DNA from: Bacillota bacterium
GTDB lineage: Bacteria; Bacillota; Clostridia; Lachnospirales; Lachnospiraceae
Length of the DNA: 64,000 nucleotides
Direction of reading: 5' to 3'
Assembly: GCA_023410575.1 (NCBI GenBank)
Contig: JAEYPP010000016.1
Coordinates: 62,001-126,000 of the forward strand
Under the pieces are notes generated by a model, which was given only the letters and a program-made list of their open reading frames with translations, was not told the DNA's origin and did not search any database. Below are positions 25,875-35,661 of the stretch, one piece after another; positions within the stretch are counted from its first letter, which is position 1; each line of letters opens with the position of its first letter. The position numbers and the translations under genes were made by a program.

Positions 25875-27365
25875 ATGGATCTATTATATCAAAGCACGCG
25901 TGATGCTAATGAAGTGGTTACTGCTTCACAAGCAATTTTAAAAGGGTTAGCTTCTAATGGTGGTTTGTATGTGCCAACAAAACTTCCAAAACTAGATATT
26001 AGTCTTGAGGTTATGGCAACAATGGATTATCAGAAAATTGCCTATGAAGTGATGAAGTTATTCTTAACTGATTATACTGAGGCAGAGCTTAGAACTTGTA
26101 TAAATGCAGCTTACGATGATAAGTTCGATACGAAAGAAATTGCACCTATAATAAAGGCAGATGGAGTTTATTATCTTGAGCTTTTTCACGGGGCAACAAT
26201 AGCATTCAAAGATATGGCTCTCTCCATTTTGCCTCATCTTTTAACTACAGCAGCCAAGAAAAATCACTTAAAAGAAGATATTGTGATCTTGACAGCAACT
26301 TCAGGAGATACTGGAAAAGCTGCATTAGCAGGTTTTGCAGATGTATCTGGAACAAAGATTATTGTATTCTACCCAAAAGATGGTGTTAGCCCAATTCAGG
26401 AAAAACAGATGGTAACACAAAAAGGGGATAATACTACAGTAGTTGGTATCTATGGGAACTTTGATGATGCTCAGTCAGGCGTAAAGGCAATGTTTAATAA
26501 TAAAGAACTAGAAGAAAAGATGAAAGCAAATGGGTATTGCTTTTCATCAGCTAATTCGATTAATATCGGCCGCTTAGTTCCACAGATTGTTTACTATGTT
26601 TATTCCTATTGCCATTTATTAAAAAACGGTGATATTAAAAAGGGAGAAGAAATCAATGTTGTTGTTCCGACCGGCAATTTTGGTAACATTCTTGCAGCGT
26701 ATTATGCAAAAGCAATTGGGGTTCCAATGAAAAAGTTGATTTGTGCATCAAACGAGAATAAAGTTCTATATGATTTCTTTACAACAGGAAAGTATAATAA
26801 GAATCGTGACTTTATATTAACAAACTCACCTTCAATGGATATATTAATTTCGAGTAATTTGGAGCGACTTATTTATACGATTGCTGGAGAAGATGCAAAG
26901 GTGAATAGTGACTTGATGCAATCATTGTCTACAACTGGATGTTATGAGATTACATCACAGATGAAGGAAGGCTTGAAGGATTTTGTAGGTGGATATGCAA
27001 CTGAGGCAGAGACTGCAAAAGCAATCAAACGAGTTTACGACAGTTCTAACTATGTAATTGATACACATACAGGTGTTGCTGCGAGCGTTTATTACGATTA
27101 TAAAGCTGCAAGCAGAGATACGACAAAAACGCTTATTGTATCTACAGCAAGTCCTTATAAGTTTGGCCGTAGTGTAATGGAAGCGTTACAACAAGGTAAT
27201 AGTACTATGAACGACTTTGAGCTAGTGGATGAGTTAAGCAAGATTTCTAATGTACCATTACCAAAGGCAGTGGAAGAGATTCGCACAGCCCCTGTTTTAC
27301 ATACAACTGTCTGTGATAAGAGTGAGATGCAGGATACAGTTGAGACTATCTTAAATCTAGAGTAA
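25875..27365 (+). CDS. thrC: Threonine synthase
   Basis: 496 aa PLP enzyme converting O-phosphohomoserine to threonine in the cytoplasm. It is of the longer bacterial/yeast type. N-terminal YQSTRDANEVVTASQAILKGLA, PLP-lysine segment HGATIAFKDMALSI, then TATSGDTGKAAL and PTGNFGNILAAYYAK. AAAGGAGAG precedes the ATG. It stands alone between its own promoter and a long intergenic region; no hom or thrB is adjacent. Confidence 0.94.
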   Translation: MDLLYQSTRDANEVVTASQAILKGLASNGGLYVPTKLPKLDISLEVMATMDYQKIAYEVMKLFLTDYTEAELRTCINAAYDDKFDTKEIAPIIKADGVYYLELFHGATIAFKDMALSILPHLLTTAAKKNHLKEDIVILTATSGDTGKAALAGFADVSGTKIIVFYPKDGVSPIQEKQMVTQKGDNTTVVGIYGNFDDAQSGVKAMFNNKELEEKMKANGYCFSSANSINIGRLVPQIVYYVYSYCHLLKNGDIKKGEEINVVVPTGNFGNILAAYYAKAIGVPMKKLICASNENKVLYDFFTTGKYNKNRDFILTNSPSMDILISSNLERLIYTIAGEDAKVNSDLMQSLSTTGCYEITSQMKEGLKDFVGGYATEAETAKAIKRVYDSSNYVIDTHTGVAASVYYDYKAASRDTTKTLIVSTASPYKFGRSVMEALQQGNSTMNDFELVDELSKISNVPLPKAVEEIRTAPVLHTTVCDKSEMQDTVETILNLE

Positions 27366-27737
27366 TATCGTCTTCGTAATAACTAACTGATCTTCTGTTC
27401 GTATATATTGGTTAAAGCATTGCTCACTGAACTCTGGTGATATTGCTACCATAATAATTACGCAAAATATATATAATAAGGAAGAAATAAGTTATGTTAT
27501 GACAAGATGCCTTTCATTCGATGTGAAAATATCATGCCAGAGAATAGATTACAATAGCTAGATAACTTTTAAATGCTGTTAGAAAGGCCTATTTATTAGC
27601 TAGATAACATTTCGTATCTACTAGAATAAGCTCATATAACGATCAGAAAATAAATTATTACATAAAAAAGTCCAATTGTGACAATTCCATGACATATATT
27701 TGACACAAAGAAAGTGCATTATAGAAGTAAGTCAAAA
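27366..27737. other. Intergenic region after thrC
   Basis: About 370 bases without a credible gene or clear terminator. The word TAGCTAGATAAC occurs twice (near 27553 and 27596). A TTGACA at 27700 has no well-spaced -10 hexamer. Confidence 0.5.
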
Positions 27738-27874
27738 CCAAATACCCTTTGGGGTGGGTTTATTTGGCTGAGATATAATCAATCCAGACGGGTGAGCCAA
27801 CGGCTCCCTACCTTAGACGAAAGTGATGGAGAGTCTTAGATATTATGATTATCGAAAGCAACAACCGATCATAA
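27738..27874 (+). ncRNA. Four-hairpin structured element upstream of the surface-protein gene, class unknown
   Basis: Four consecutive hairpins can be drawn: CCAAATACCC with GGGTTTATTTGG (27738-27767); GGT-GAGCC with GGCTC-CCT-ACC (27791-27812); CTTAGAC with GTCTTAG (27812-27839, one mismatch); TTATGAT-CG with CGATCATAA (27843-27874). It is more GC-rich than its surroundings. It does not match the riboswitch consensus motifs I know. It lies upstream of the promoter at 27948, so it may be a separate small RNA or a distal leader. Confidence 0.4.
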
Positions 27875-27947
27875 GAAAACTAGGAGAGTTCACTATTTAC
27901 TATATTCGTTAAGGTGGGAGAAAAACCTAAAATGTGGTCAAAAATAC

Positions 27948-27976
27948 TTGACCTTTTAAAAGATAGTTGGTATAAT
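27948..27976 (+). promoter_or_regulatory. Strong promoter for the surface-protein gene
   Basis: TTGACC at 27948 and TATAAT at 27971, 17-base spacer, with an extended -10 TGG before TATAAT. The leader to the ATG is about 138 bases and contains a small hairpin CTTGTG/CGCAAG near 28004-28020. Confidence 0.8.
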
Positions 27977-28120
27977 CATCTTGTTATTGGAACGATTATA
28001 TTTGCTTGTGCACGTCGCAAGTTAATGCTATATTAAGACAACTTAATAATACATAGACTTCAACGGATTGCACAGCCAATATAATACAAAACCATATATT
28101 TTTAAGGAGGAAGAAAGATA

Positions 28121-30775
28121 ATGAAGAATTTCTTTAAGAAACTCGCCTTCGTTTTAGCACTTGCTATGGTTGTTACAGCAATTGCTCCTGCTGCAAAAGC
28201 TTCCGCTGCTTCAAGCCCAACACTTAAGATTGAGGGCAAGAAACTTTATCTTGGCGGAGATGTAACAGGGAACTACGGAGAGACTTACCGTTTCACATTT
28301 AATAATGCAAAGGGCTACACAGCTAAATGGAAATCATCCAATGCTAAAGTAGCAACAGTAGACGCAAAAACTGGTAATATCCAGGCGATTGCTGTAGGTA
28401 AAGCAACAATCACAGCTACTTTAACTAAAAAAGGTAGCAAAACAGTTGAGCTTAAGGCTACTGTTTGGGTTAAACAAAACGCTGAAAAAGTTGGTTTTGG
28501 TAGTTTAAAAGCTGTTAAAGAGATGGCTGTAGGTGATACTGCTAAAGTTAACGTTTACAGACAAGTAGGCGACACAAAAGTTTGGAAACAGACTGATAAG
28601 GCAGTTTCCACAGACGTTGTTAAGTGGACTTCTTCTAATCCAGAAGTAGCTACTGTTGACAAGTGGGGTAAAGTGAAAGCTGAATCAGCTGGTGAAGCTA
28701 CTATCACAGCTACAGCTACTCAGAGCGAAGGTTCTAAGGCGGGCGCAACTGCTTCTTTCAAAGTTACAGTTAAAGCTGGTTTAGTAGATGCTAAACAGAG
28801 TGGCCTTGATACAATCAAAGCTACATTCGCTGGTGATTTATCTGCAGTAGTTAACAAAGACAACGTTAAGGTTTTAAAAGTTGATGGATCAGCTAAAGTT
28901 AACGTTATTGTTAAAGATGTAACATTTGATGACACAGATAAAACTAAAGCAACGATCACTACTTTTACTCAATTTGATAAGGATGTAGAGTATATTGTAG
29001 AATATGCAGAAACTACAGTTAAGTTCAAAGGTGCTGATAAATCTGCTGAAGCAGTAGCAAGCATTGCTATTAAGACAACAGAAGTTGAGCCTAATGATAC
29101 TAAGAAAATTGAGTTCTATGTATATGATAAAGATGGTGTAGATATCACATCTGATGAATTAGTAGGTAGAATTAAAGTAAGTAATGCTGCAACAAATAAT
29201 GATTCTTATCTTGATGAAGCTAACGGAACTATCACTTTCTGGGCTAAAGATAAGAGCGCAACAATCAAGGCTTCTTTCGATACTTATACTTATAAGGAAG
29301 ATTTTACACCAAAGACAATTGATGCTACTGGTGTGATTGTTTCTAAGGAAAAAGTTATCAATGTATCGTCTGTTGGTACAGCTACAATTGCTAAAGACAA
29401 ACCAGATTTCTCAAAAGCTACTCTTAATATGTCAGTTAAGGATACAGATAAAAAACTTTTCTTAAAGACTACAAATTCTGACAATAAAGAAGTTACAAGC
29501 TATGGTGATGATGCTAGCAAGTTCAAATTCACATCTACTAACGATACAGTTTTAGTTGTATATGATGATGGTTCACTATACCCAGTTAAAGAGGGTGCAG
29601 CAGCAGTTATTGTTAAGTATAATGATGCTTACCTTGGTACAGTAACAGTTACAATTGGTGGAGAAAGAAAAGCTAGTGTAATAACACCAAAATTTGATAG
29701 AACTACATTATCAGCAAAAACTGCTACAAATGATCCTGCTGATAGCATTAAGTTAACAATTGAAGTTCAAGATCAATATAAGGATGCTTTCTCATACCGA
29801 CCAACTATAGAATTCTTAACAGGTCCTATAGCTAAGGATAATGCACCAGTTCCAACAGTAGATCCAGTAGATGGTTCTGTTGGAAAGTATGAAGTTGTAT
29901 TTGGAAGTGCTGATTTCGATACTACTACTCTCAATACTAAGGGAACATATACCTATAGAGTAACTGTTGATAAACAGTCTAGAACAGTATCCTTCACAGT
30001 TGGTGAAGCTGATAAGGCTGTAAACTATGCTTTCACTAACGCTGGTACAACAGTTGATACAGCTTTTAATTACCATGTAAATGATGATACTAAGACAGAT
30101 AAGAAGACATTCGATATGCAACTTGCTTCTTACGCTGGTAATGGCTATAAGTTTAGTAACATAGCAGTTGCAGCAACTAGAGGTGCAGCTGTTGTATCTG
30201 CAGCAGCTTTAAATGTAGGTGGTGCAACAACTGGTTCCGCAATGTACATTGAAGTAACTGACAAAGATGGTAATCAACTTGATTCTAAGTTTGCATCTAT
30301 AGATGCTTCTGGTAAAGTAACTGTTAATCCAGTTGCTGTATCTGGAACTGTTGATGGAGCAAACAAACTTATTAAGTTAGATAAAGGCATCTATACAGTA
30401 AAAGCTTATGTAGTTAAAGCAGATGATAAGCCAGTTGTTAAAGCTGTTGCCCAATTTGTTGTTAATGATACACAAACAGCAGTTACTGTAAAAGATTTAA
30501 AAGCTACAACTAATCTTTCTTTAGGTAGTTATGCAAATATTTTCGCCCTTAGTAGCAATGAAGCGTATGGTAAATTTACAATTGGTGAAAATAAGGTTTA
30601 CCCTACAATTACTAAAGCTATTGGTTCAACTGACGCTACTGTTAATACTGCTAAGACCATTTATATTCAGAAGGTATCTGTTGAAGTTCCTGTAAGTACT
30701 ACTATAGGAGCAACTGGTGTTACTGGTGTATTCGTACAAGAATTCGACCTTAACTTCAGAGCATATTTTAAATAA
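28121..30775 (+). CDS. S-layer-type surface protein with bacterial Ig-like (Big2) domains
   Basis: 884 aa exported protein. A clear signal peptide (MKNFFKKLAFVLALAMVVTA, cleavage near residue 30 after AKASA) is followed by two Big2-like domains, about 33-115 (WKSSNAKVATVDAKTGNIQA) and 125-215 (WTSSNPEVATVDKWGKVKAE), then further Thr/Val/Lys/Asp-rich beta domains, including another Big-like unit near 455-510. There are no membrane helices at the C terminus and no LPXTG motif. A strong promoter, AAGGAGG site and strong terminator suggest high expression; an S-layer role is inference. Confidence 0.8.
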   Translation: MKNFFKKLAFVLALAMVVTAIAPAAKASAASSPTLKIEGKKLYLGGDVTGNYGETYRFTFNNAKGYTAKWKSSNAKVATVDAKTGNIQAIAVGKATITATLTKKGSKTVELKATVWVKQNAEKVGFGSLKAVKEMAVGDTAKVNVYRQVGDTKVWKQTDKAVSTDVVKWTSSNPEVATVDKWGKVKAESAGEATITATATQSEGSKAGATASFKVTVKAGLVDAKQSGLDTIKATFAGDLSAVVNKDNVKVLKVDGSAKVNVIVKDVTFDDTDKTKATITTFTQFDKDVEYIVEYAETTVKFKGADKSAEAVASIAIKTTEVEPNDTKKIEFYVYDKDGVDITSDELVGRIKVSNAATNNDSYLDEANGTITFWAKDKSATIKASFDTYTYKEDFTPKTIDATGVIVSKEKVINVSSVGTATIAKDKPDFSKATLNMSVKDTDKKLFLKTTNSDNKEVTSYGDDASKFKFTSTNDTVLVVYDDGSLYPVKEGAAAVIVKYNDAYLGTVTVTIGGERKASVITPKFDRTTLSAKTATNDPADSIKLTIEVQDQYKDAFSYRPTIEFLTGPIAKDNAPVPTVDPVDGSVGKYEVVFGSADFDTTTLNTKGTYTYRVTVDKQSRTVSFTVGEADKAVNYAFTNAGTTVDTAFNYHVNDDTKTDKKTFDMQLASYAGNGYKFSNIAVAATRGAAVVSAAALNVGGATTGSAMYIEVTDKDGNQLDSKFASIDASGKVTVNPVAVSGTVDGANKLIKLDKGIYTVKAYVVKADDKPVVKAVAQFVVNDTQTAVTVKDLKATTNLSLGSYANIFALSSNEAYGKFTIGENKVYPTITKAIGSTDATVNTAKTIYIQKVSVEVPVSTTIGATGVTGVFVQEFDLNFRAYFK

Positions 30776-30784
30776 TTATTAACT

Positions 30785-30817
30785 AAAAAGAGATTCCTTC
30801 GGGAATCTCTTTTTTTT
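30785..30817 (+). terminator. Strong Rho-independent terminator
   Basis: AAAAAGAGATTCC and GGAATCTCTTTTT with a TTCG tetraloop, followed by a run of T. It ends the surface-protein transcript. Confidence 0.95.
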
Positions 30818-30859
30818 ACCTCATCATTGGGCATATTAAGTGTTAAATAATGAAAAATG

Positions 30860-30887
30860 TTGAAAAAACACAAAATAAGTGTATAAT
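30860..30887 (+). promoter_or_regulatory. Promoter for the polysaccharide locus
   Basis: TTGAAA at 30860 and TATAAT at 30882 with a 16-base spacer. The same spacer end (AATAAGTG directly before TATAAT) recurs in the promoter at 57238. Confidence 0.72.
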
Positions 30888-30917
30888 TATCTTATTATCT
30901 AAATGAAGGAGAACCAT

Positions 30918-32720
30918 ATGTCCAATCAAGTTAAAACTAAAGCTCCTGTTGTGAATAACAGAATAGATTTTCGCTTTAATTTTTTATTGTTGCCTCTCTT
31001 TTTAATCACTATAATATTGCCTCTTATCACAAAGTTGCACATATATGACACTAGATTAAGTAGTTATGACTGGTTTAGTACGAGTGGTAAGCTTGCAGAT
31101 TTCTATCTATATTATAAACAGTGGTTTTTCGTATTCATATGTGGGTTTATGTTGCTGATTCTTATCATAGAGCACTACATAAATAAAAGAAAGTTAAAAT
31201 TTCAAAAAACTTTATTGCCATTAATAATCTATGCAATTCTGGCGTTATTATCTACCTTTTTCTCAGATCATATAGTATTTGGTATAAGTGGTATATGGGA
31301 ACAGTTTGAAAATGTATTCTGTTTGCTTGGTTATGTATTAATCGTATATTACATGTATCAAATAGTAAAATCAGAGGAAGAAACTAGAACAATCTTAAAC
31401 TATATTGCCGTTGGTGCGTTAATTATTGGTATAATTGGTACTCTTGAAACATTTGGTGTAGATATAGTCCGTTCCTTTATAAATAGTGGTCTTATTGTTG
31501 AGGATGGATATACAATTGCAGAAATAGAGAAGATTACGGGTTCTACTGTTATCACTCTCTTTAATCCAAACTATGTAGGCGTATATACATCTATGATGTT
31601 TACAATATTCTTAACCCAATTAATTGGAACAAAAAAAATATTTGAAAGAATCTTGTACTCCTTAGTTGTTCTTACTATGTTGATTAGTCTCTATGGATCT
31701 CAATCAAAAACTGGTATTATAAGTATTGTGATTTCTATGATTGTTGTAATTCTGATCTATCGTAAGAAAGTAATTAAGTTGTGGTACATTACAGTTCCAT
31801 TTGTATTATTGATTGTGATATCAACTCTGTTGTTGAGTAATATAACGAATGATAACTTCTTAAAAGAAGTATTGAATGCAATAACTATTCAAAAGGACAC
31901 AAAACTTAATTTAACAGAATTATATACAGAAGACGATAAGATTATATTAACTTATAAAAATAATACGATTAAGATCCAAGAGAATGAGCTTGGATATCTA
32001 GAATTTACAGATTCTATGGAGAATGTAATTCCTTCTGAATTATATTCCGTGATTGAAGAGAATGTTCCTGTGATTACGCCACAAGATGATAGGTTTTCTG
32101 GTATCTTAATTGCTGATTATACAGATAAAGATGAGGGAATCTGTGTACAAGTAGATGGAGTTAATTGGCTATTCAAAAAGGACCATACATCAAATAAATA
32201 TTTATATTTTAATCATTTTGGAAGATTCTCATCAATAAGGAATCCAGAGTCTTGTTTTTTGGAAGATTACTCATCGTTTGCTACAGGTCGTGGGTATATC
32301 TGGTCGAGAACGATTCCGCTGTTACGAAATCATATTATTCTTGGGAGTGGAGCAGACTCATTCATCTTTGAATTTCCACAAGATGATTATTTGGGACTCT
32401 ATCATAATGGATTTGCCACTAGTCTTATGACGAAACCACATAATTGGTTTTTACAAATAGGTGTGCAAACTGGTGTACTTTCCCTTATTTGCATCCTAGT
32501 ATTCTTTGGGATTTATATCGTACAAAGTATACGATTATATATGAAGAGCAAACCAGAAGATTCTTTATCTATGATGGGAGCATCTATATTCATAGGAATT
32601 ATCTGTTACTTGGTTAGTGCGATTTCTAATGATTCAAGTATAACAATTGCACCTGTTTTTTGGGTAATTACTGGTTTGGGTTATGTAATTAATCGAAGGA
32701 TTAAAGAGAAAAGTGTATAA
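30918..32720 (+). CDS. O-antigen ligase / Wzy-type polymerase family membrane protein
   Basis: 600 aa polytopic membrane protein with about 11-12 helices and a large extracytoplasmic segment (about 310-470) that contains the Wzy_C-type region ending with a PHNWFLQIGVQTG motif. In the family these enzymes polymerise or transfer polysaccharide repeat units on undecaprenyl carriers outside the membrane. ATG 30918 is favoured over ATG 30903 because AAGGAG lies six bases before it. First gene of the polysaccharide locus. Confidence 0.82.
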   Translation: MSNQVKTKAPVVNNRIDFRFNFLLLPLFLITIILPLITKLHIYDTRLSSYDWFSTSGKLADFYLYYKQWFFVFICGFMLLILIIEHYINKRKLKFQKTLLPLIIYAILALLSTFFSDHIVFGISGIWEQFENVFCLLGYVLIVYYMYQIVKSEEETRTILNYIAVGALIIGIIGTLETFGVDIVRSFINSGLIVEDGYTIAEIEKITGSTVITLFNPNYVGVYTSMMFTIFLTQLIGTKKIFERILYSLVVLTMLISLYGSQSKTGIISIVISMIVVILIYRKKVIKLWYITVPFVLLIVISTLLLSNITNDNFLKEVLNAITIQKDTKLNLTELYTEDDKIILTYKNNTIKIQENELGYLEFTDSMENVIPSELYSVIEENVPVITPQDDRFSGILIADYTDKDEGICVQVDGVNWLFKKDHTSNKYLYFNHFGRFSSIRNPESCFLEDYSSFATGRGYIWSRTIPLLRNHIILGSGADSFIFEFPQDDYLGLYHNGFATSLMTKPHNWFLQIGVQTGVLSLICILVFFGIYIVQSIRLYMKSKPEDSLSMMGASIFIGIICYLVSAISNDSSITIAPVFWVITGLGYVINRRIKEKSV

Positions 32721-32913
32721 AGATATGTCAACATAACCTTAATTGAATATATAAAGGATTATAAGGCATATATTGCAGAAAATTCTTGCTTTATGTATAG
32801 TTCAAAGGTATAATTATTTTAGTTATAATGATTATTAGATAACATTTTGAGTAGATATTGCTAGAGTATTGAAGATTATTCGTTAGGTAATATGTACTGC
32901 CTTTGTAAATAGA

Positions 32914-32956
32914 AAACTTGTGTTTAGAGCGTTTGCTTTTACACAAGTTTCTTTTC
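32914..32956 (+). terminator. Hairpin with T-rich tail before the sugar transferase gene
   Basis: AAACTTGTGT (32914-32923) pairs perfectly with ACACAAGTTT (32941-32950), followed by CTTTTCT. It lies 40 bases before the sugar transferase start; it may terminate the preceding transcript or attenuate the next one. Confidence 0.5.
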
Positions 32957-32994
32957 TGTATAAGAAGAATAGAACACAAAGTTGGAGATTGTAT

Positions 32995-33648
32995 ATGGAA
33001 GATAGTGTAATTGTGAAACATAAATTAACAAAGAGGCAACTAAGATATCTACATATGAAAAGAGTAATCGGACTGATACTTAGTTGTGGTGCCATCGTTA
33101 TTTTGAGTCCTCTATTACTTTTGTTGTGTATGGCAATAAAAATCGATTCACCAGGACCAATTTTATTTAAGCAAAAGAGAGTGGGAAAAGATAAGAAACT
33201 CTTTGATATATATAAATTTAGAACAATGCGTATTGATGCACCCAAAGATATGCCAACACACATGCTAACAAAACCTGACCAATATATAACTAGGATAGGG
33301 AAATTCTTGCGTAAAACAAGCCTTGATGAACTACCTCAACTTTTTAATATTGTAAAAGGTGATATGTATATTGTGTCTAGTAGACCGAGTTTGTGGAATC
33401 AGTATGATCTAATAGCGGAAAGGGATAGATATGGAGTTCATGAAATAGCACCTGGTCTAACGGGATGGGCACAGATTAACGGAAGAGATGAGTTGGAAAT
33501 AGCAGTTAAAGCAAGATATGATGGAGAATACATACAGCAAATGAGCTTTTTGTTTGATTGTAAATGTATTATTAAAACTCTAACTTCAGTGGTAGGACAT
33601 AAAGGTGTTGTCGAGGGTGGAACGGGGACAATTAATAAAGAAAAATAA
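32995..33648 (+). CDS. Initiating sugar transferase (undecaprenyl-phosphate glycosyl-1-phosphate transferase)
   Basis: 217 aa. One membrane segment (about 25-47) and the catalytic domain of the bacterial sugar transferase family: KQKRVGKDKKLFDIYKFRTM, SLDELPQLFNIVKGDM, SSRPSLW and PGLTGWAQINGRDE. It transfers a sugar-1-phosphate from a UDP-sugar to undecaprenyl phosphate, the first step of repeat-unit assembly. The small size is PglC-like. Start ATG 32995, after GGAG; the frame is open further upstream without a good start. Confidence 0.92.
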   Translation: MEDSVIVKHKLTKRQLRYLHMKRVIGLILSCGAIVILSPLLLLLCMAIKIDSPGPILFKQKRVGKDKKLFDIYKFRTMRIDAPKDMPTHMLTKPDQYITRIGKFLRKTSLDELPQLFNIVKGDMYIVSSRPSLWNQYDLIAERDRYGVHEIAPGLTGWAQINGRDELEIAVKARYDGEYIQQMSFLFDCKCIIKTLTSVVGHKGVVEGGTGTINKEK

Positions 33649-33658
33649 AGGAAGCATT

Positions 33659-34540
33659 ATGAAAAAAATTATTATTACTGGATCCAATAGTTATATTGGT
33701 ATATCTACAGAGAACTGGCTCAATAAATTTTCAGCAAGATATCAAATAAAAACACTTGATATGATGAATGAAGAGTGGAGAAAATATGATTTTTCTGGTA
33801 CGGATGTGGTCTATCATGTTGCTGGTATTGCCCATGCAGATACTGAAAAAATAACAGAGCAACAGAAGAATCTATATTATAAAGTTAATACAGAGCTTGC
33901 CGTGGAGGTTGCTAGAAAAGCTAAGGCGGCAGGTGTAAAACAATTCATATTCATATCTTCTATGATTGTATACAGTGGTTGCGATGAAAAATATATTACG
34001 AAAGCTACAACCCCAAAACCTCAGAATTTTTATGGAGATAGTAAGTGGTTAGCTGATCAAAAAGTTAGAGAGTTAATGGATAATACGTTTAAAGTCGTAG
34101 TATTACGGCCACCAATGATTTATGGTAAAGGTTGTAAGGGGAATTATAAACAACTAGCAAAAATAGCGAACACTGTACCGATATTTCCAGTATACTCAAA
34201 TAAAAGATCAGTTCTTTATATTGACAATTTGTGTGAATTCGTAAGGTTAATGATTGATAATGAAGAATCAGGCATCTTCTTTCCGCAGAATGCAGAGTAT
34301 GTAAGAACTTCGGATATGGTACAGATAATTGCAAAAGTTAAGAAACATAGAATTTTGATCGTTCCGGGATTCTCATGGTTAATAAAATTACTGAAGCATC
34401 TTCCGGGGAGATTTGGTAAATTAGCTAACAAAGCATTTGGCGATTCGGCATATGATATGTGTATGAGTGCGTATAAAGAGAATTATAGGGTAATAACTTT
34501 AGAAGAGTCAATCAAGTTAACCGAGTACATTCAAGGGTGA
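33659..34540 (+). CDS. NAD-dependent epimerase/dehydratase
   Basis: 293 aa extended SDR. Cofactor loop is IIITGSNSYIGIST, catalytic region includes FISSMIVYSG and FYGDSKWLAD (YxxxK), and PPMIYGKGCKGNY follows. It probably acts on a UDP-HexNAc, as similar genes sit between a sugar transferase and a PglA-like glycosyltransferase. ATG 33659 has AAGGAAG before it and follows the sugar transferase by 10 bases. Confidence 0.8.
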   Translation: MKKIIITGSNSYIGISTENWLNKFSARYQIKTLDMMNEEWRKYDFSGTDVVYHVAGIAHADTEKITEQQKNLYYKVNTELAVEVARKAKAAGVKQFIFISSMIVYSGCDEKYITKATTPKPQNFYGDSKWLADQKVRELMDNTFKVVVLRPPMIYGKGCKGNYKQLAKIANTVPIFPVYSNKRSVLYIDNLCEFVRLMIDNEESGIFFPQNAEYVRTSDMVQIIAKVKKHRILIVPGFSWLIKLLKHLPGRFGKLANKAFGDSAYDMCMSAYKENYRVITLEESIKLTEYIQG

Positions 34541-34557
34541 TAGAGGGGTATACTAAT

Positions 34558-35643
34558 ATGAAGAGAGTTCTATTTTTAGTAAATCACGATATTGTTATTT
34601 ATAACTTTCGTAAAGAATTAGTAGAGCGATTATTAAAAGAGGGTTATGAGGTAATAATTTCATCACCTTATGGGGAACGTATTGAACTACTAGAGAAATT
34701 AGGATGTAAATTTATTGAGGTAAAACTTGATAGACATGGGAAGAGTATACGAAAAGAGATTCAATTACTTGCATATTATAAAAGGATTATTTCAGAAGTT
34801 AAGCCGACGATAGTCTTTTCATATACAATAAAGCCTAATCTATACGGGGCTATAGCGGCGTCTTCTCGAAAGGTGCCTTGCGTCGTAAATATAACAGGTC
34901 TTGGCACAGCAGTTGAGAATTCGGGATTCCTTCAAAAGCTTATATTTGGCTTATATAAATTTGCTTTTCGTAAGGTTCAGACTGTATTTGTGCAAAATAC
35001 AGAGAATAAGCAGTTCTTTTTGAATCACAAGATAGCTGTGGATAAGCTAAAACTATTACCTGGATCAGGGGTAAATTTGGAACAGTTTAACGTACTTCAA
35101 TACCCTGACGATGAGAAAATAGAGTTTGTCTTTATATCAAGAATAATGAAAGAAAAGGGCATTGATCAGTATTTGGAAACAGCAAAATATATAAGAAAGA
35201 AATATCCTCAAACTCGTTTCCATATTTGTGGTTTTTGTGAAGAGGAGTATGAAGCAATACTGAAAACATACGAGGAAGAAGAGATTATAGTGTATCATGG
35301 TCTCATTATGGATACAAGAGAAGTTTTAGCATATACGCATTGCACAATACATCCATCATACTATCCAGAAGGTATGAGCAATGTACTTTTGGAAAGTGCA
35401 GCTTCGGGGCGTCCTATTATTACAACCGACCGAAGTGGATGTAGAGAGATTGTTGATGATGGAATCAATGGATATATGATACCGAAAAAGGATACACAAT
35501 CCCTTATTAAAGTTACAGAAAAGTTCATTCTGTTAAGTAATGAAGATAAAAAAATAATGGGTCTTGCTGGCCGGAAAAAGGTTGAAGAGCAATTTGATCG
35601 AAACATCGTTATAAACGCATATATGAAAGAAATCACATGTTAG
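34558..35643 (+). CDS. Glycosyltransferase family 4 (PglA-like)
   Basis: 361 aa GT-B glycosyltransferase. N-terminal RVLFLVNHDIVIYNFRKEL, a middle GLGTAVENSG and NTENKQFF, and the C-terminal donor-binding block HPSYYPEGMSNVLLESAASG with GRPIITTDRSGCRE. Such enzymes add the second sugar, often HexNAc, to a lipid-linked intermediate. ATG 34558 is chosen with AGAGGGG upstream; the frame also opens at a GTG that overlaps the preceding stop. Confidence 0.85.
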   Translation: MKRVLFLVNHDIVIYNFRKELVERLLKEGYEVIISSPYGERIELLEKLGCKFIEVKLDRHGKSIRKEIQLLAYYKRIISEVKPTIVFSYTIKPNLYGAIAASSRKVPCVVNITGLGTAVENSGFLQKLIFGLYKFAFRKVQTVFVQNTENKQFFLNHKIAVDKLKLLPGSGVNLEQFNVLQYPDDEKIEFVFISRIMKEKGIDQYLETAKYIRKKYPQTRFHICGFCEEEYEAILKTYEEEEIIVYHGLIMDTREVLAYTHCTIHPSYYPEGMSNVLLESAASGRPIITTDRSGCREIVDDGINGYMIPKKDTQSLIKVTEKFILLSNEDKKIMGLAGRKKVEEQFDRNIVINAYMKEITC

Positions 35644-35661
35644 GAGCGTAAGGTATTAGTA

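Noticed and set aside
27738..27790. TPP riboswitch
   Set aside because: GGGGTG and GGCTGAGAT resemble the first half of the TPP consensus, but the required downstream part (ACCTGAT...GGATAATGCC type) is absent and the downstream gene is a surface protein.
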